Under the pieces are notes generated by a model. That model had not been told where the DNA came from and did not search any database. It saw only the letters and a list, made by a program, of their open reading frames with translations. From Rhodohalobacter barkolensis (GTDB lineage Bacteria > Bacteroidota > Rhodothermia > Balneolales > Balneolaceae), in NCBI RefSeq assembly GCF_002834295.1, contig NZ_PISP01000001.1:1488001-1552000 (forward strand): 64,000 bases of DNA, in the 5' to 3' direction. The translations under genes and the position numbers were made by a program. Position 1 is the stretch's first letter, and every line of letters starts with the position of its first letter. This document shows, piece after piece, positions 1 through 8,513 of this stretch.

Positions 1-212
1 CCGTAAGCAATATTCAAAAAATGTCTGAATTCTTTTTTACCAGACCTGCCGGCACCTTCAGCAATATTTGAACTTACTGAAACTGAACATCTGCGAATCT
101 GAGATATAAGGCCATACATCTCATTTTTAGGGTAGGTCTTAGTTAGCTGATAAATTTCAGTTGCCAATTCAACTGATCTTTGCCAAACGTGAAGCTCTTT
201 AAAATTATGCAT
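1..212 (-). CDS. four-helix-bundle (S23-type) protein, 3' end outside window
   Basis: The reverse strand from ATG at 212 encodes about 70 residues before leaving the left edge, beginning MHNFKELHVWQRSVELA and continuing through YGLISQIRRCSVSVSSNIAEG to GRSGKKEFRHFLNIAYG. This is the hallmark pattern of the four-helix-bundle family, first described from open reading frames in 23S rRNA intervening sequences and related to diversity-generating-element accessory proteins. The SSNIAEG stretch and the following F-x-x-F-L-x-I-A are the most conserved parts of the family. Its molecular function is not settled; members act as small helical oligomers that may bind nucleic acid. It points away from the paa genes on its right, so it is not part of that operon. 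Confidence 0.85.
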   Translation of the reverse strand, partial: MHNFKELHVWQRSVELATEIYQLTKTYPKNEMYGLISQIRRCSVSVSSNIAEGAGRSGKKEFRHFLNIAY

Positions 213-294
213 ATTTATCTCACATTAATTAAGGTTACACCTATAGGAACCTAAATCGAGAAAACCCTTACAAAATTTCTATCTTTAGTCACTA

Positions 295-323
295 CCTAAT
301 ACCCAATACTTAATACTCAATAC
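295..323. repeat. short tandem YAATACY repeat before paaD
   Basis: Four imperfect copies of a 7 to 8 base unit, (C/T)AATAC plus one or two pyrimidines, run head to tail just upstream of the paaD start. No promoter or binding-site role can be assigned from sequence alone. Confidence 0.6.
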
Positions 324-330
324 AAAGACA

Positions 331-840
331 TTGAAAACAGATCAAACCATATCGAAACAAAATATCTGGTCGTACCTCGAGGAGGTGATCGATCCGGAAA
401 TACCTGTGTTAAATGTTGTCGAAATGGGAATTGTTCGGGATGTTGAGATTGAGAGTGATCAGGTCGTTGTGAAAATTACCCCCACATACTCCGGATGTCC
501 GGCAATGAACGCTATTGAGGTCGCCATTCATGAAAAATTAACCGAAAAAGGGTTAGAGTCGTTTAAAGTAGTTACAGATTTCAAGGAGAGCTGGACCACC
601 GATTGGATGACCGATCACGCCAAAAAGAAGCTGAAAGAGTACGGTATTGCTCCGCCTGAAAAAACCGGTGATGACTCCGACTTTCTCACATCATTAAAGG
701 GTTCACAAAAAATAGTACCTTGCCCCTATTGCGATTCAATGGATACAAAACTTCAAAGTGAGTTTGGTTCCACAGCATGCAAATCGCAATACTACTGCAA
801 TGAGTGCCATCAGCCGTTTGAACACTTTAAATGTATCTGA
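331..840 (+). CDS. paaD: PaaD, phenylacetyl-CoA epoxidase maturation subunit
   Basis: 169 residues from a TTG start. The N-terminal MIP18/DUF59 domain carries DPEIP (21-25) and TPTYSGCPAM (50-59, Cys56). A C-terminal zinc ribbon has Cys131, Cys134, Cys156 and Cys159, followed by the family ending PFEHFKC. PaaD belongs to the multicomponent phenylacetyl-CoA 1,2-epoxidase system (PaaABCDE) and is thought to help insert or maintain the metal centre rather than catalyse. The length is normal. paaG follows 45 bases downstream in the same direction, which suggests co-transcription. The epoxidase subunits PaaA, B, C and E are not in this window; they may lie beyond the left edge. No ATG in the frame would keep the full domain, so TTG is chosen. 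Confidence 0.93.
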   Translation: MKTDQTISKQNIWSYLEEVIDPEIPVLNVVEMGIVRDVEIESDQVVVKITPTYSGCPAMNAIEVAIHEKLTEKGLESFKVVTDFKESWTTDWMTDHAKKKLKEYGIAPPEKTGDDSDFLTSLKGSQKIVPCPYCDSMDTKLQSEFGSTACKSQYYCNECHQPFEHFKCI

Positions 841-885
841 TTAAAAAAGATTCAATCTCTTACTTTTTAAATTTCACCGTTCTAC

Positions 886-1668
886 ATGTCTTTCATTATA
901 TCATCACTTGATCATAATATTTTAACCCTCACCCTGAACCGTCCAGAGAAGTATAACAGCTTCACCGAACCGATGGCGCTGGAGCTTCAAGAAGCGTTAC
1001 AGAAAGCTAAAGATGATGCCGTCCGATGTGTAATCTTAAAGGCGAATGGAAAGGCGTTCTGTGCAGGACAAGACCTTCCGGAAGTGGTTGAGAGAGCCAA
1101 AGATTCAAGTTATGAACTCGCCGATACGGTTCGAACGACATACAACCCGATCATCCGGGCTATACGAAAGCTGGAAAAACCTGTAGTTTGTGCAGTTCAG
1201 GGAATGGCAGCAGGAGCAGGCGCCAATATCGCGTTTGCGTGTGATATCGTCGTTGCGGCGAAAAGTACACAGTTTGTGCAGGCATTCAGCAAAATTGGAT
1301 TGATCCCCGACAGCGGCGGCACCTGGTTTCTACCTCGATTGGTTGGCCTTGCACGAACCAACTTCATGTATCTTTTGGATGAAAAAATTTCCGCCGATCA
1401 AGCCGTTAATTTGGGATTGATCTACAAGGCTGTAGGGAATGAGAATCTCGAGGATGAAATCAACTCAATCGCTCAAAAACTGGCTAATATGCCCACCAAA
1501 GGATTTGGCATCTACAAGCGAGCAATGAATGAAACATTCAGCAATAATCTTGATCAACAACTGGAGCTGGAAGCCAACCTTCAAACCGAAGCCGGAAATA
1601 CGGATGACTATAAAGAGGGTGTTGAGGCTTTTTTGGAGAAGAGAAAGCCAGAGTATAAAGGGGAGTAA
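886..1668 (+). CDS. paaG: PaaG, epoxyphenylacetyl-CoA isomerase (crotonase family)
   Basis: 260 residues, a full-length crotonase-fold enzyme. FCAGQDL (58-64) and GMAAGAGANIAFACD (106-120) build the CoA pocket and oxyanion hole. IPDSGGTW (140-147) includes Asp142, which aligns with the catalytic Asp of PaaG-type isomerases. The enzyme converts the ring 1,2-epoxide of phenylacetyl-CoA to the oxepin form before ring hydrolysis, in the cytoplasm. The neighbours PaaD, PaaH and PaaI support this over a generic enoyl-CoA hydratase. It is the last + strand gene before the convergent toxin-antitoxin pair, with only 30 bases between the stop codons. Confidence 0.9.
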   Translation: MSFIISSLDHNILTLTLNRPEKYNSFTEPMALELQEALQKAKDDAVRCVILKANGKAFCAGQDLPEVVERAKDSSYELADTVRTTYNPIIRAIRKLEKPVVCAVQGMAAGAGANIAFACDIVVAAKSTQFVQAFSKIGLIPDSGGTWFLPRLVGLARTNFMYLLDEKISADQAVNLGLIYKAVGNENLEDEINSIAQKLANMPTKGFGIYKRAMNETFSNNLDQQLELEANLQTEAGNTDDYKEGVEAFLEKRKPEYKGE

Positions 1669-1698
1669 AATCCTGAACTATTCGATTTTTGCATCAAT

Positions 1699-2115
1699 TT
1701 ATTTCAGTGGATTTTTTACATAATCTGAGAATATTGTTGTATTCAAGCCCCTGACCAAGCGATCATCTGCAGTCCACATTTCAGACTGTTTTTCAACCGC
1801 TAAGGCAATGTATAATGCATCATAAATTGTAACTGGTAGTGAGATTGAAATATCGAAAGCCAGGTCTAATAAAATGTGATGATATACCACTTCTACAGAA
1901 ATGTCTCTGACTAATTCTCTCTTTTGATGTACCTCATCGTTGCTTAATTCTTTCTTTCTGAATTTCTTCCCGATTACAGCATCCATTTCCAGATAGAACA
2001 GATCCGGAACTGCAAAGAGATCCTGTTTGGCCAATACCTTCTCAGCTTGTTCAGATCCGGGTTCAAGAAAAATCCATTTTGCTGCAATTGAAGCGTCCAG
2101 CACAATGGTTTTCAT
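1699..2115 (-). CDS. vapC: VapC-like PIN-domain toxin
   Basis: 138 residues with a PIN-domain pattern. Acidic metal ligands are visible at Asp7 (VLDAS), Glu43, Asp99 (TIYDALY) and Asp117/Asp118 (TADDR). VapC/FitB-type toxins are Mg-dependent ribonucleases, most often cutting tRNA or rRNA. Its ATG overlaps the TGA of the upstream antitoxin by four bases (ATGA), the classic coupled arrangement. The catalytic residues are intact, so the toxin looks functional. It lies antisense inside the paa cluster, between paaG and paaH, so it is likely a later insertion. Confidence 0.88.
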   Translation of the reverse strand: MKTIVLDASIAAKWIFLEPGSEQAEKVLAKQDLFAVPDLFYLEMDAVIGKKFRKKELSNDEVHQKRELVRDISVEVVYHHILLDLAFDISISLPVTIYDALYIALAVEKQSEMWTADDRLVRGLNTTIFSDYVKNPLK

Positions 2116-2348
2116 CGGTTTCGTAGCTCACGAATTTCATCCACGCTATCAGAGAACTGCCTCCCCTCCGCGCGATATTCTTCCAAAACCTCCCTTACCC
2201 TGCTTCGGGTTTCTTTAATATCAGCCTTTCCATATGCTTCCAAAATCATCTTCAACTCTGCCTGAAGTGACCTTTTATTTTCTGCAGCTCTCTTTTTCAA
2301 GCTTTCGAGTGTTTTTTCGTCAATATTTCTGATCAGTACATCTGGCAT
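2112..2348 (-). CDS. vapB: VapB/FitA-like ribbon-helix-helix antitoxin
   Basis: 78 residues. The N-terminal half (MPDVLIRNIDEKTLESLKK, then AAENKRSLQAELKMILE) matches FitA-type ribbon-helix-helix DNA-binding antitoxins: a short beta strand followed by two helices. The charged C-terminal half is expected to wrap the PIN toxin. It is encoded directly upstream of the toxin with a 4-base overlap. The start is fixed by a strong Shine-Dalgarno, GGAGGA, five bases before ATG, which is unusual here because most genes in the window have weak ones. A double palindrome lies 18 bases upstream and is a good candidate for autoregulation. Confidence 0.87.
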   Translation of the reverse strand: MPDVLIRNIDEKTLESLKKRAAENKRSLQAELKMILEAYGKADIKETRSRVREVLEEYRAEGRQFSDSVDEIRELRNR

Positions 2349-2349
2349 A

Positions 2350-2358
2350 TTTCCTCCG
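2350..2358 (-). promoter_or_regulatory. strong Shine-Dalgarno of the antitoxin
   Basis: On the - strand CCGGAGGAA precedes the antitoxin ATG by a few bases. It is an almost ideal anti-16S match in a window where other genes show little of this, and it fixes the start at 2348. Confidence 0.75.
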
Positions 2359-2365
2359 GTTTAGT

Positions 2366-2384
2366 TGATATCATTATGATATCA
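2366..2384. promoter_or_regulatory. putative VapB operator, paired TGATATCA palindromes
   Basis: Two copies of the self-complementary octamer TGATATCA are separated by TTA, 18 bases upstream of the antitoxin start. Ribbon-helix-helix antitoxins bind paired palindromes of this size, and FitA is known to bind inverted repeats with a similar TGATAGCA core. The operator function is inferred. Confidence 0.65.
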
Positions 2385-2477
2385 CATTTCCTTTGAATCT
2401 ACAACGCTTGGTTTTGATGGTTGATTGCTTATTTTTGAATCAAAATTCAGAGTATTGCAAACAGATAAAATCATTTC

Positions 2478-3659
2478 ATGAGTTTAGACAAAAATTCTAC
2501 AGTAGCTGTAATTGGAGCCGGAACGATGGGAACCGGAATTGCGCAAATTGCATCGACCTTCGGTCACAGGGTTCAACTTTTTGATATCAGCGAAGACCAG
2601 ACTAAAGATTCAGAAAAGGGGTTGGTAAAAATTCTGCAGCGACAGGTTGAAAAGGAGCGCATGACACAAGATGAAGTGGATGGAATTCTAAACAGAATTA
2701 CATTTACTAATCATCTCAATTCAGTTGAAGGCTCGCACTTCGTAATTGAGGCCATTGTCGAAAATCTTGATGTAAAGCAAAGCACGTTTCAGAAGATTGA
2801 AGCATTAGTGGATCAAAAAGCAATTATCGCTACCAACACCTCTTCCCTTTCCATCGCCTCTATTTCATCTGCATTGGAACATCCGGAGCGCTTTTTGGGC
2901 ATTCACTTTTTCAATCCGGCACCGTTGATGAAACTGGTTGAAATTATTCCCGGTATATCCACCTCATCAGGTACTGTAAAAAAAGCTCGTTCATTAATCG
3001 ATGCGTGGGGCAAAACAACGGTTCAGGCCAAGGATACACCCGGCTTTATCGTAAACCGTGTTGCCCGTCCTTTTTATGGTGAAGCGTTGCGAATTTATGA
3101 AGAAGGAGTTGCCGACCACGCCACCATCGACTGGGCCATGAAAGAGCTTGGCGGATTTAAAATGGGACCTTTTGAGTTGATGGATCTGATCGGCCACGAC
3201 GTCAATTACAAAGTTACTGAATCTGTTTTTAAAGAGTTTTACTACGATCCACGATTCAAACCGTCGTTTGCTCAGAAACGGTTGGTGGAAGCAGGTCGAT
3301 TGGGCCGAAAATCGGGAATCGGCTTTTACGACTATCGTGAAGGTGCAGAAAAAGTAGAACCGAACAAAGACAAGGAGCTTGGGGAAAATATCCTGAACCG
3401 AATTCTGGCCATGCTGATCAACGAAGCAGCCGATGCCGTATTTATGAATGTGGCATCCGCTGAGGATGTGGATCTGGCAATGACCAATGGAGTTAACTAT
3501 CCAAAGGGATTACTTAAATGGGCCGATGAGATTGGTATTGAAACAGTATATCACTGGATGAACGCGCTTCAGGTTGAATATCGTGAGGACAGGTATCGCC
3601 CCAATCCACTTTTGAAGCGAAAATACAAGAATGAAGAGACTTTCTATGGAGACATTTGA
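2478..3659 (+). CDS. paaH: PaaH, 3-hydroxyacyl-CoA dehydrogenase
   Basis: 393 residues. A Rossmann NAD-binding site, GAGTMG (13-18), opens the N-terminal 3HCDH domain. The catalytic stretches TNTSSLSI and GIHFFNPAPLMKLVEI follow, then PGFIVNRVARPF leading into the helical domain. A second C-terminal 3HCDH segment contains NEAADAVFMNVASAEDVDLAM. In phenylacetate breakdown the enzyme oxidises 3-hydroxyadipyl-CoA to 3-oxoadipyl-CoA with NAD. It is shorter than the roughly 500-residue PaaH of E. coli but has both domains. It overlaps or abuts paaI, which indicates translational coupling. The upstream gap holds only the antitoxin operator, so its promoter may be shared with that region. Confidence 0.88.
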   Translation: MSLDKNSTVAVIGAGTMGTGIAQIASTFGHRVQLFDISEDQTKDSEKGLVKILQRQVEKERMTQDEVDGILNRITFTNHLNSVEGSHFVIEAIVENLDVKQSTFQKIEALVDQKAIIATNTSSLSIASISSALEHPERFLGIHFFNPAPLMKLVEIIPGISTSSGTVKKARSLIDAWGKTTVQAKDTPGFIVNRVARPFYGEALRIYEEGVADHATIDWAMKELGGFKMGPFELMDLIGHDVNYKVTESVFKEFYYDPRFKPSFAQKRLVEAGRLGRKSGIGFYDYREGAEKVEPNKDKELGENILNRILAMLINEAADAVFMNVASAEDVDLAMTNGVNYPKGLLKWADEIGIETVYHWMNALQVEYREDRYRPNPLLKRKYKNEETFYGDI

Positions 3660-4074
3660 TCAGAAGCGGGCGGAAAAAATTGTAGCCCATATGATGAAAA
3701 ACGATGAGTTCAGCCGCTGGATGGGTGTCAAAGTCCAGAGCGTAGATGAAGGATATTGCAAAATCACCTGCCCCATCAAAAATAAGATGTTAAACGGATT
3801 CTCCGTAACACACGGTGGCATTGTATTCTCATTGGCCGACAGTGCATTAGCTTTCTCCGCAGCCACTCATGGCAGGGTCGCTCTTGCGATTGAAAACTCT
3901 ATCTCATTCACTCAAAAAACTGTTTCAGGCGACCAGATCACTGCAGAATCACGCTGCCTAAACCTGACACACAAAACCGGGTTGTTTGAAGTTAAAGTTC
4001 TTGATCAAAATGAAAACCTTGTCGCATTGATGAAGGCAACTGTCTATCGAACATCTGAAGAATTTCCTGTATAG
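3646..4074 (+). CDS. paaI: PaaI hotdog-fold acyl-CoA thioesterase
   Basis: 142 residues from the ATG at 3646. An ATG at 3631 would add five residues, but the later one has GAAGAG seven bases upstream and matches the family start better. The hotdog fold shows the PaaI signature VTHGGIVFSLADSALAF, with HGG at 56-58 and catalytic Asp65. PaaI hydrolyses hydroxyphenylacetyl-CoA and other ring-CoA dead ends, freeing trapped CoA during phenylacetate degradation. The start lies inside the end of paaH (14-base overlap), so the two are translationally coupled. It is the last gene of the paa run on this strand. Confidence 0.88.
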   Translation: METFDQKRAEKIVAHMMKNDEFSRWMGVKVQSVDEGYCKITCPIKNKMLNGFSVTHGGIVFSLADSALAFSAATHGRVALAIENSISFTQKTVSGDQITAESRCLNLTHKTGLFEVKVLDQNENLVALMKATVYRTSEEFPV

Positions 4075-4140
4075 AAATAGTAATAACTTTAATGCCAAAT
4101 ATCCGTAAAGTATAGCCAACCGGACATAACTCTTTATTTG

Positions 4141-5301
4141 ATGGGATTAAAAAACGAGACAAAGTCAAAATACGACACCAAAACATTCTATAAGGAGTAT
4201 GTAAGCGGTATGAACTCCCGCCAGCTTGGCAAAGAGTTTCAATCGGACTCCGAACGTTTAAAAAAGCTGTATTTTGACGCCTTAAAGGAGACCAATCCAA
4301 ACTCTGCCCCTCAAAAAATACCTATTACTCAGAAGTTTTTAAGCTTGTTGTCTGCGCTTACCAAAAGACTCAACCCGGTTCGCAGATTAGTGTTTGGGAT
4401 CTCAGTAGTAAGTTTTTTCCTCCACTTTATTTTATCATTTATCGGTTTAACGATATACCCGATTCAGCCTTTACTTCTGCCTGTTGCATTTCTTGGAATG
4501 CTGGCAATTTTACTGATTGAGCTTTTAGAAAAGTCTGATGTGCAAAAGGAGTTGGACTTTGCACGCGACATTCAACTGAGTTTGCTTCCACCCTCGGCTA
4601 CAGAGTGGCAACAGCACGAAGCTTACTCATTTGCAGCAACTGCAAGTGAAGTTGGTGGGGATTACGTAGATATCATCAAGACAGAGAAAGGAACTTATGT
4701 AATCATAGCCGATGTATCCGGAAAAGGAATAAGTGCGGCACTCTATATGGTGCGCATGCAAGCCCTGGTTCACTTATTGATTAAGAAATTGAATCCCGGT
4801 CCAAAAGAGCTCTTCCTTGAGCTCAACGAGTACGTAAAGTCGAACAAGATGGACAAAACTTTTGTAACAGCCTGCGCTGCTTTTTTTCCAAACGGAGAAG
4901 ACCATTTCATTTTTGCACGGGCCGGGCACAATACGCCCATCATTTTCAATAAAAAGCTGGACAGTACCTTCAGTTTAAAAACAGAGGGCTTTGCCTTGGG
5001 TATGACATCAACCCGAATGCTTAGAAAAAATCTTGAAGAGAAAAAATTCCAGTTTGAAGCCGGTGACAGTATTTTATTCTACACAGATGGTTTGGTAGAA
5101 GCTCGAAATAGGCACAATGAAGAGTATGGAGAAGAGCGACTCGATGGCTTGATGTCAATCTATGGATCACTTCATGCAAAGTCGATAACTCAGAAAATTC
5201 AATCTTCCATAGAGCTCTTTGCAGGTGATGAGAAACCCATGGATGATATTACGTTTACTACCGTTCATAAGAACGACCCGCCAAAACAGATCGATAAATA
5301 A
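4141..5301 (+). CDS. membrane-anchored SpoIIE/RsbU-type PP2C phosphatase
   Basis: 386 residues. An ATG at 4141 directly follows an in-frame TTG, and I prefer the ATG. The N-terminal 80 residues are charged and unassigned. Two membrane helices lie near 82-104 and 108-130. The PP2C/SpoIIE domain starts with ARDIQLSLLPP (141-151), then VGGDYVD (Asp174) and ADVSGKGISAALY (Asp191), and closes with FYTDGLVEARN and PMDDIT. These supply the metal-binding aspartates. Such enzymes dephosphorylate anti-sigma-factor antagonists in partner-switching stress pathways. No STAS or anti-sigma kinase partner is nearby, so the target is unknown. It follows paaI by 66 bases but is probably a separate function. 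Confidence 0.85.
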   Translation: MGLKNETKSKYDTKTFYKEYVSGMNSRQLGKEFQSDSERLKKLYFDALKETNPNSAPQKIPITQKFLSLLSALTKRLNPVRRLVFGISVVSFFLHFILSFIGLTIYPIQPLLLPVAFLGMLAILLIELLEKSDVQKELDFARDIQLSLLPPSATEWQQHEAYSFAATASEVGGDYVDIIKTEKGTYVIIADVSGKGISAALYMVRMQALVHLLIKKLNPGPKELFLELNEYVKSNKMDKTFVTACAAFFPNGEDHFIFARAGHNTPIIFNKKLDSTFSLKTEGFALGMTSTRMLRKNLEEKKFQFEAGDSILFYTDGLVEARNRHNEEYGEERLDGLMSIYGSLHAKSITQKIQSSIELFAGDEKPMDDITFTTVHKNDPPKQIDK

Positions 5302-5334
5302 AAAAAGCCTGTCGGAATTAAATCCAACAGGCTT
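5301..5334 (-). terminator. rho-independent terminator of tkt
   Basis: Stem AAGCCTGT / ACAGGCTT with an inner GGA/TCC. On the - strand it is followed by a run of seven T. It lies 25 bases past the transketolase stop. On the + strand there is no T run, so it mainly serves tkt. Confidence 0.85.
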
Positions 5335-5359
5335 GGCGATTATCTAATCTTATTTGAAT

Positions 5360-7357
5360 TTATTTTAGAAGAGTTTTCGCATTTTCTACGATCTTTTCAA
5401 CCGTCAATCCGAGATGTTCATAAACTTCTTCATATGGAGCAGATTCACCATATCGATCAATCCCCATGGCAATACCTTCTGTTCCAACCCATTTATGCCA
5501 GCCAAATGTTGAAGCAGCTTCAACAGAAATCCGCTTAATGACTGCCGGCGGCAATACCTCATCCCGATAAGATTTCGGTTGTTCTTCAAACAGTTCCCAA
5601 CACGGCATGCTTACGACTCGTACTGACTCTCCTCCTGCTATCAGTTTTTCAGCAGCTTCGAGCACCAATTGGACTTCAGATCCGGATGCCATTAAAATCA
5701 GGTCCGGCAGATCCTCTTTCTCTTTTTTAAGAATATAGGCACCTTTTTCGGATTCTGATGCTGCAGTATATTTACCGCGATCGATGGTAGGTAAATTTTG
5801 TCTGGTCAACACCAATAGCGACGGACCGTCATTTTTTTCTATCGCACATTTCCAGGCATAGGATGTCTCATTTGCATCAGCAGGGCGAAGCACATTTACG
5901 TTAGGGATCGCTCTAAGGGCTGCCAAATGCTCTATTGGCTGATGAGTAGGGCCATCTTCCCCTAAACCAATACTATCGTGTGTAAAGACAAATATGGAAG
6001 GAATTTTAGATAATCCTGCAATTCTAATAGCCGGTTTATTATAGTCTGAAAATACAAGAAAAGTACCACCAAATGGAATCACACCACCGTGAAGCGCCAT
6101 TCCATTCATTGCAGCTCCCATAGCATGTTCCCGAACTCCGTAGTGAATATTTCTTCCGCTATAGTTATCCGGCTGAAATATTCCTTTGCCGTCCATATCG
6201 GTTTTATTACTGCCGGTTAAATCCGCTGAACCACCAATCATATTCAACACATGATCCGCAATTTCATTGATAACAACTCCTGAAGCTTTTCGACTAGCCA
6301 TCCCCTTTTCATCTGTATCAAAAGACGGTAAAACTTCTTCCCATTTTTCAGGCAGTGTACGAGAAACATGGTCATTGAAACTTGCACCATCCACGGGGTA
6401 TACTTTCTTGTAGTCTGATAGAAGTTTATTCCACTCACTTTCCAGCTCACTTCCCTTTTCAACAGCCGTTCGAAAATGGTTCAATACATCGTCGTCGATC
6501 TGAAAGGTTTTATCCGGATCCATACCAAGTTTCTCTTTGGTAAGACGAACTTCCTCGTCGCCAAGTGGTGCCCCATGCGAATCGGCTGTACCCTCTTTGT
6601 TTGGACTTCCAAAACCAATTCTGGTTTTGCATTCAATCAAGGAAGGAGTCTCTGTTTTCTGCGCCCGTTCAATGGCACGCTCAATTTCGTTGCGATCATG
6701 ACCATCAATAGTCTGCACATCCCAGCCGTAAGCTTCAAATCTTTTTACCGTATCATCCGTAAACGCAAGATCGGTTGAACCGTCGATAGAAATTTTATTT
6801 GAGTCGTAAAGGTAAATCATCTTTCTCAATTTAAGATGACCTGCCAGGGAAGCGGCTTCGTGAGATATTCCCTCCATTAAGTCACCATCACTTACAATTG
6901 CATACGTAAAGTGATCTACAATTTTTTGCTCTTCTTTGTTGAAGGTTTCAGCCAGGTACGCCTCAGCCATTGCCATACCAACTCCTGTGCCGAAACCCTG
7001 TCCCAAGGGTCCGGTAGTTGTTTCTACACCCGGAGTCATTCCAAATTCTGGATGCCCGGGAGTTATGCTCCCAAGCTGTCTGAAATTTTTCAGTTCTTTT
7101 AATGATACGTCGTAACCGGTTAGATGAAGAAGTGAATAAAGCAACATCGATCCGTGACCCGCGGAAAGAATGAATCTGTCCCGATCTGACCAATTCGGAT
7201 TTTTTGGGTTATGCTTTAGAAATTTTGTCCATAATACATAAGCAGCATCGGCCATACCCATGGGCATTCCGGGGTGGCCTGAATTTGCAGCTTGTACGGC
7301 ATCAATAGAGAGTGTTCTGAGTGTATTTACGCAACGCTGAGCAAGTTGGTCAGACAT
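5360..7357 (-). CDS. tkt: transketolase
   Basis: 665 residues, the usual length. The N-terminal thiamine-diphosphate domain shows [24 protein letters not shown] and [14 protein letters not shown]. The pyrimidine-binding domain carries the proton-relay Glu in [14 protein letters not shown], then [10 protein letters not shown] and [22 protein letters not shown]-terminal transketolase domain ends the protein. It transfers two-carbon ketol units between sugar phosphates in the non-oxidative pentose phosphate pathway, in the cytoplasm. It stands alone, with a strong terminator behind it and about 145 bases before the next gene upstream. Confidence 0.97.
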   Translation of the reverse strand: MSDQLAQRCVNTLRTLSIDAVQAANSGHPGMPMGMADAAYVLWTKFLKHNPKNPNWSDRDRFILSAGHGSMLLYSLLHLTGYDVSLKELKNFRQLGSITPGHPEFGMTPGVETTTGPLGQGFGTGVGMAMAEAYLAETFNKEEQKIVDHFTYAIVSDGDLMEGISHEAASLAGHLKLRKMIYLYDSNKISIDGSTDLAFTDDTVKRFEAYGWDVQTIDGHDRNEIERAIERAQKTETPSLIECKTRIGFGSPNKEGTADSHGAPLGDEEVRLTKEKLGMDPDKTFQIDDDVLNHFRTAVEKGSELESEWNKLLSDYKKVYPVDGASFNDHVSRTLPEKWEEVLPSFDTDEKGMASRKASGVVINEIADHVLNMIGGSADLTGSNKTDMDGKGIFQPDNYSGRNIHYGVREHAMGAAMNGMALHGGVIPFGGTFLVFSDYNKPAIRIAGLSKIPSIFVFTHDSIGLGEDGPTHQPIEHLAALRAIPNVNVLRPADANETSYAWKCAIEKNDGPSLLVLTRQNLPTIDRGKYTAASESEKGAYILKKEKEDLPDLILMASGSEVQLVLEAAEKLIAGGESVRVVSMPCWELFEEQPKSYRDEVLPPAVIKRISVEAASTFGWHKWVGTEGIAMGIDRYGESAPYEEVYEHLGLTVEKIVENAKTLLK

Positions 7358-7502
7358 GTTTTTATCGGGTAAAATGTAAATTAAAATGAGTTTTAGAGTA
7401 GGGTCAAAAGATACCCAAGTTCAGAGGAAGGAGAAAGAAAATTGTTAATTTAAATCTTATTTAAGGATTTTTATTTACGTAAAAATCAGACTGCACTTAA
7501 AG

Positions 7503-8459
7503 TCAGGCTCTTATGCCCTTCTTTCGTTTTATATGAATGAGCATAACCGATGTCATTACAAAAAGGATACCTGTAATTTGTAACCCATTGAGATTATCGC
7601 CAAACATAAAAAAACCAATCATCGTAGCCGCAATCGGTTCAGTCATTGCAGTAATAGAAGCTTTTCCGGGTTCAATTTTCTTTAAACCTTCAGTGTAAAG
7701 CAGATAGGCAAGCACTGTCGGCAAGAATCCAAGACCTATTATCCACGACAATGTTGAAAGGTTGGTTAATCTCGCCATTGAGTCGATGGTATATATTCCG
7801 CTTACGGGAATCCAAAAAATTGAAGCTATCAAAAATGTGTAAAAAATTATGGTTAAGGGAGAATAAACCTTCAAAGCCAGCTTGCTAAAAATACTATATA
7901 AAGCATAACCGAAACCGGCTCCTACACCTATAATTATTCCATATGTTGAAAACTCTCCACCGCCGGTTATTACCTCCGCCACGAGAATAATTCCCAGAAA
8001 CGTGAAAATGAGTGCCAGTAACTTTTGCAGTGTTACTCTCTCTTTAAAAAAAATTCTGGATAATACGACAACGAAAGCCGGACCTGTATATAAAAGTACC
8101 ACCGCTACTGAAAGTGACGTTTCCCTTATAGCCGTAAAGTAGCTCCAATTAAAAAAGCTGATACTCAATAACCCTGTTCCAATAAAATAGTGGAGATCTT
8201 TCCACTTAATTCTTAATCGTTCAGGCTTACTGAAAACAAGGAATAGATAGAGCAATATTGTAGCGCTGACAAATCGAAATGCGACAATTTCATTTGTGTT
8301 GAATGAGTGCTGATCCAGATATTCAACAAAGAAACCTACGCACCCCCACAAAGCCGCAGCAACTGCGACAAAGAGATAAGGCAGAATGTTTTTAAAATAC
8401 TGACTCAATGCAGAACCTGATTCAAATATTGTAATTCTACTGGAATCATAATGATACAA
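7503..8459 (-). CDS. EamA-family (DMT) transporter
   Basis: 318 residues, about ten hydrophobic helices in two EamA repeats. The first begins PYLFVAVAAALWGCVGFF and the second near YGIIIGVGAGFGYALYSIFSK. LPTVLAYLLYTEGLKKIEPGKASI and the following TEPIAA segment are typical of the second repeat. Family members export metabolites or amino acids; the substrate here cannot be told. The ATG at 8459 touches the terminator of the upstream gene, leaving no room for a promoter. The real start may therefore be a TTG about 17 codons in (LSQYFKN), just before the first helix, with the promoter inside the present 5' end. Confidence 0.85.
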   Translation of the reverse strand: MYHYDSSRITIFESGSALSQYFKNILPYLFVAVAAALWGCVGFFVEYLDQHSFNTNEIVAFRFVSATILLYLFLVFSKPERLRIKWKDLHYFIGTGLLSISFFNWSYFTAIRETSLSVAVVLLYTGPAFVVVLSRIFFKERVTLQKLLALIFTFLGIILVAEVITGGGEFSTYGIIIGVGAGFGYALYSIFSKLALKVYSPLTIIFYTFLIASIFWIPVSGIYTIDSMARLTNLSTLSWIIGLGFLPTVLAYLLYTEGLKKIEPGKASITAMTEPIAATMIGFFMFGDNLNGLQITGILFVMTSVMLIHIKRKKGIRA

Positions 8460-8488
8460 AAAAAGCCCTCATCACTGAGGGCTTTTTT
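8460..8488 (-). terminator. terminator after the TPR gene
   Basis: Stem AAAAAAGCCCTC / GAGGGCTTTTTT with a six-base loop, 26 bases past the TPR gene stop. The A and T flanks make it work in either direction. Confidence 0.88.
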
Positions 8489-8513
8489 AAATTTAGCGAT
8501 ATAGAAGCTTAAA

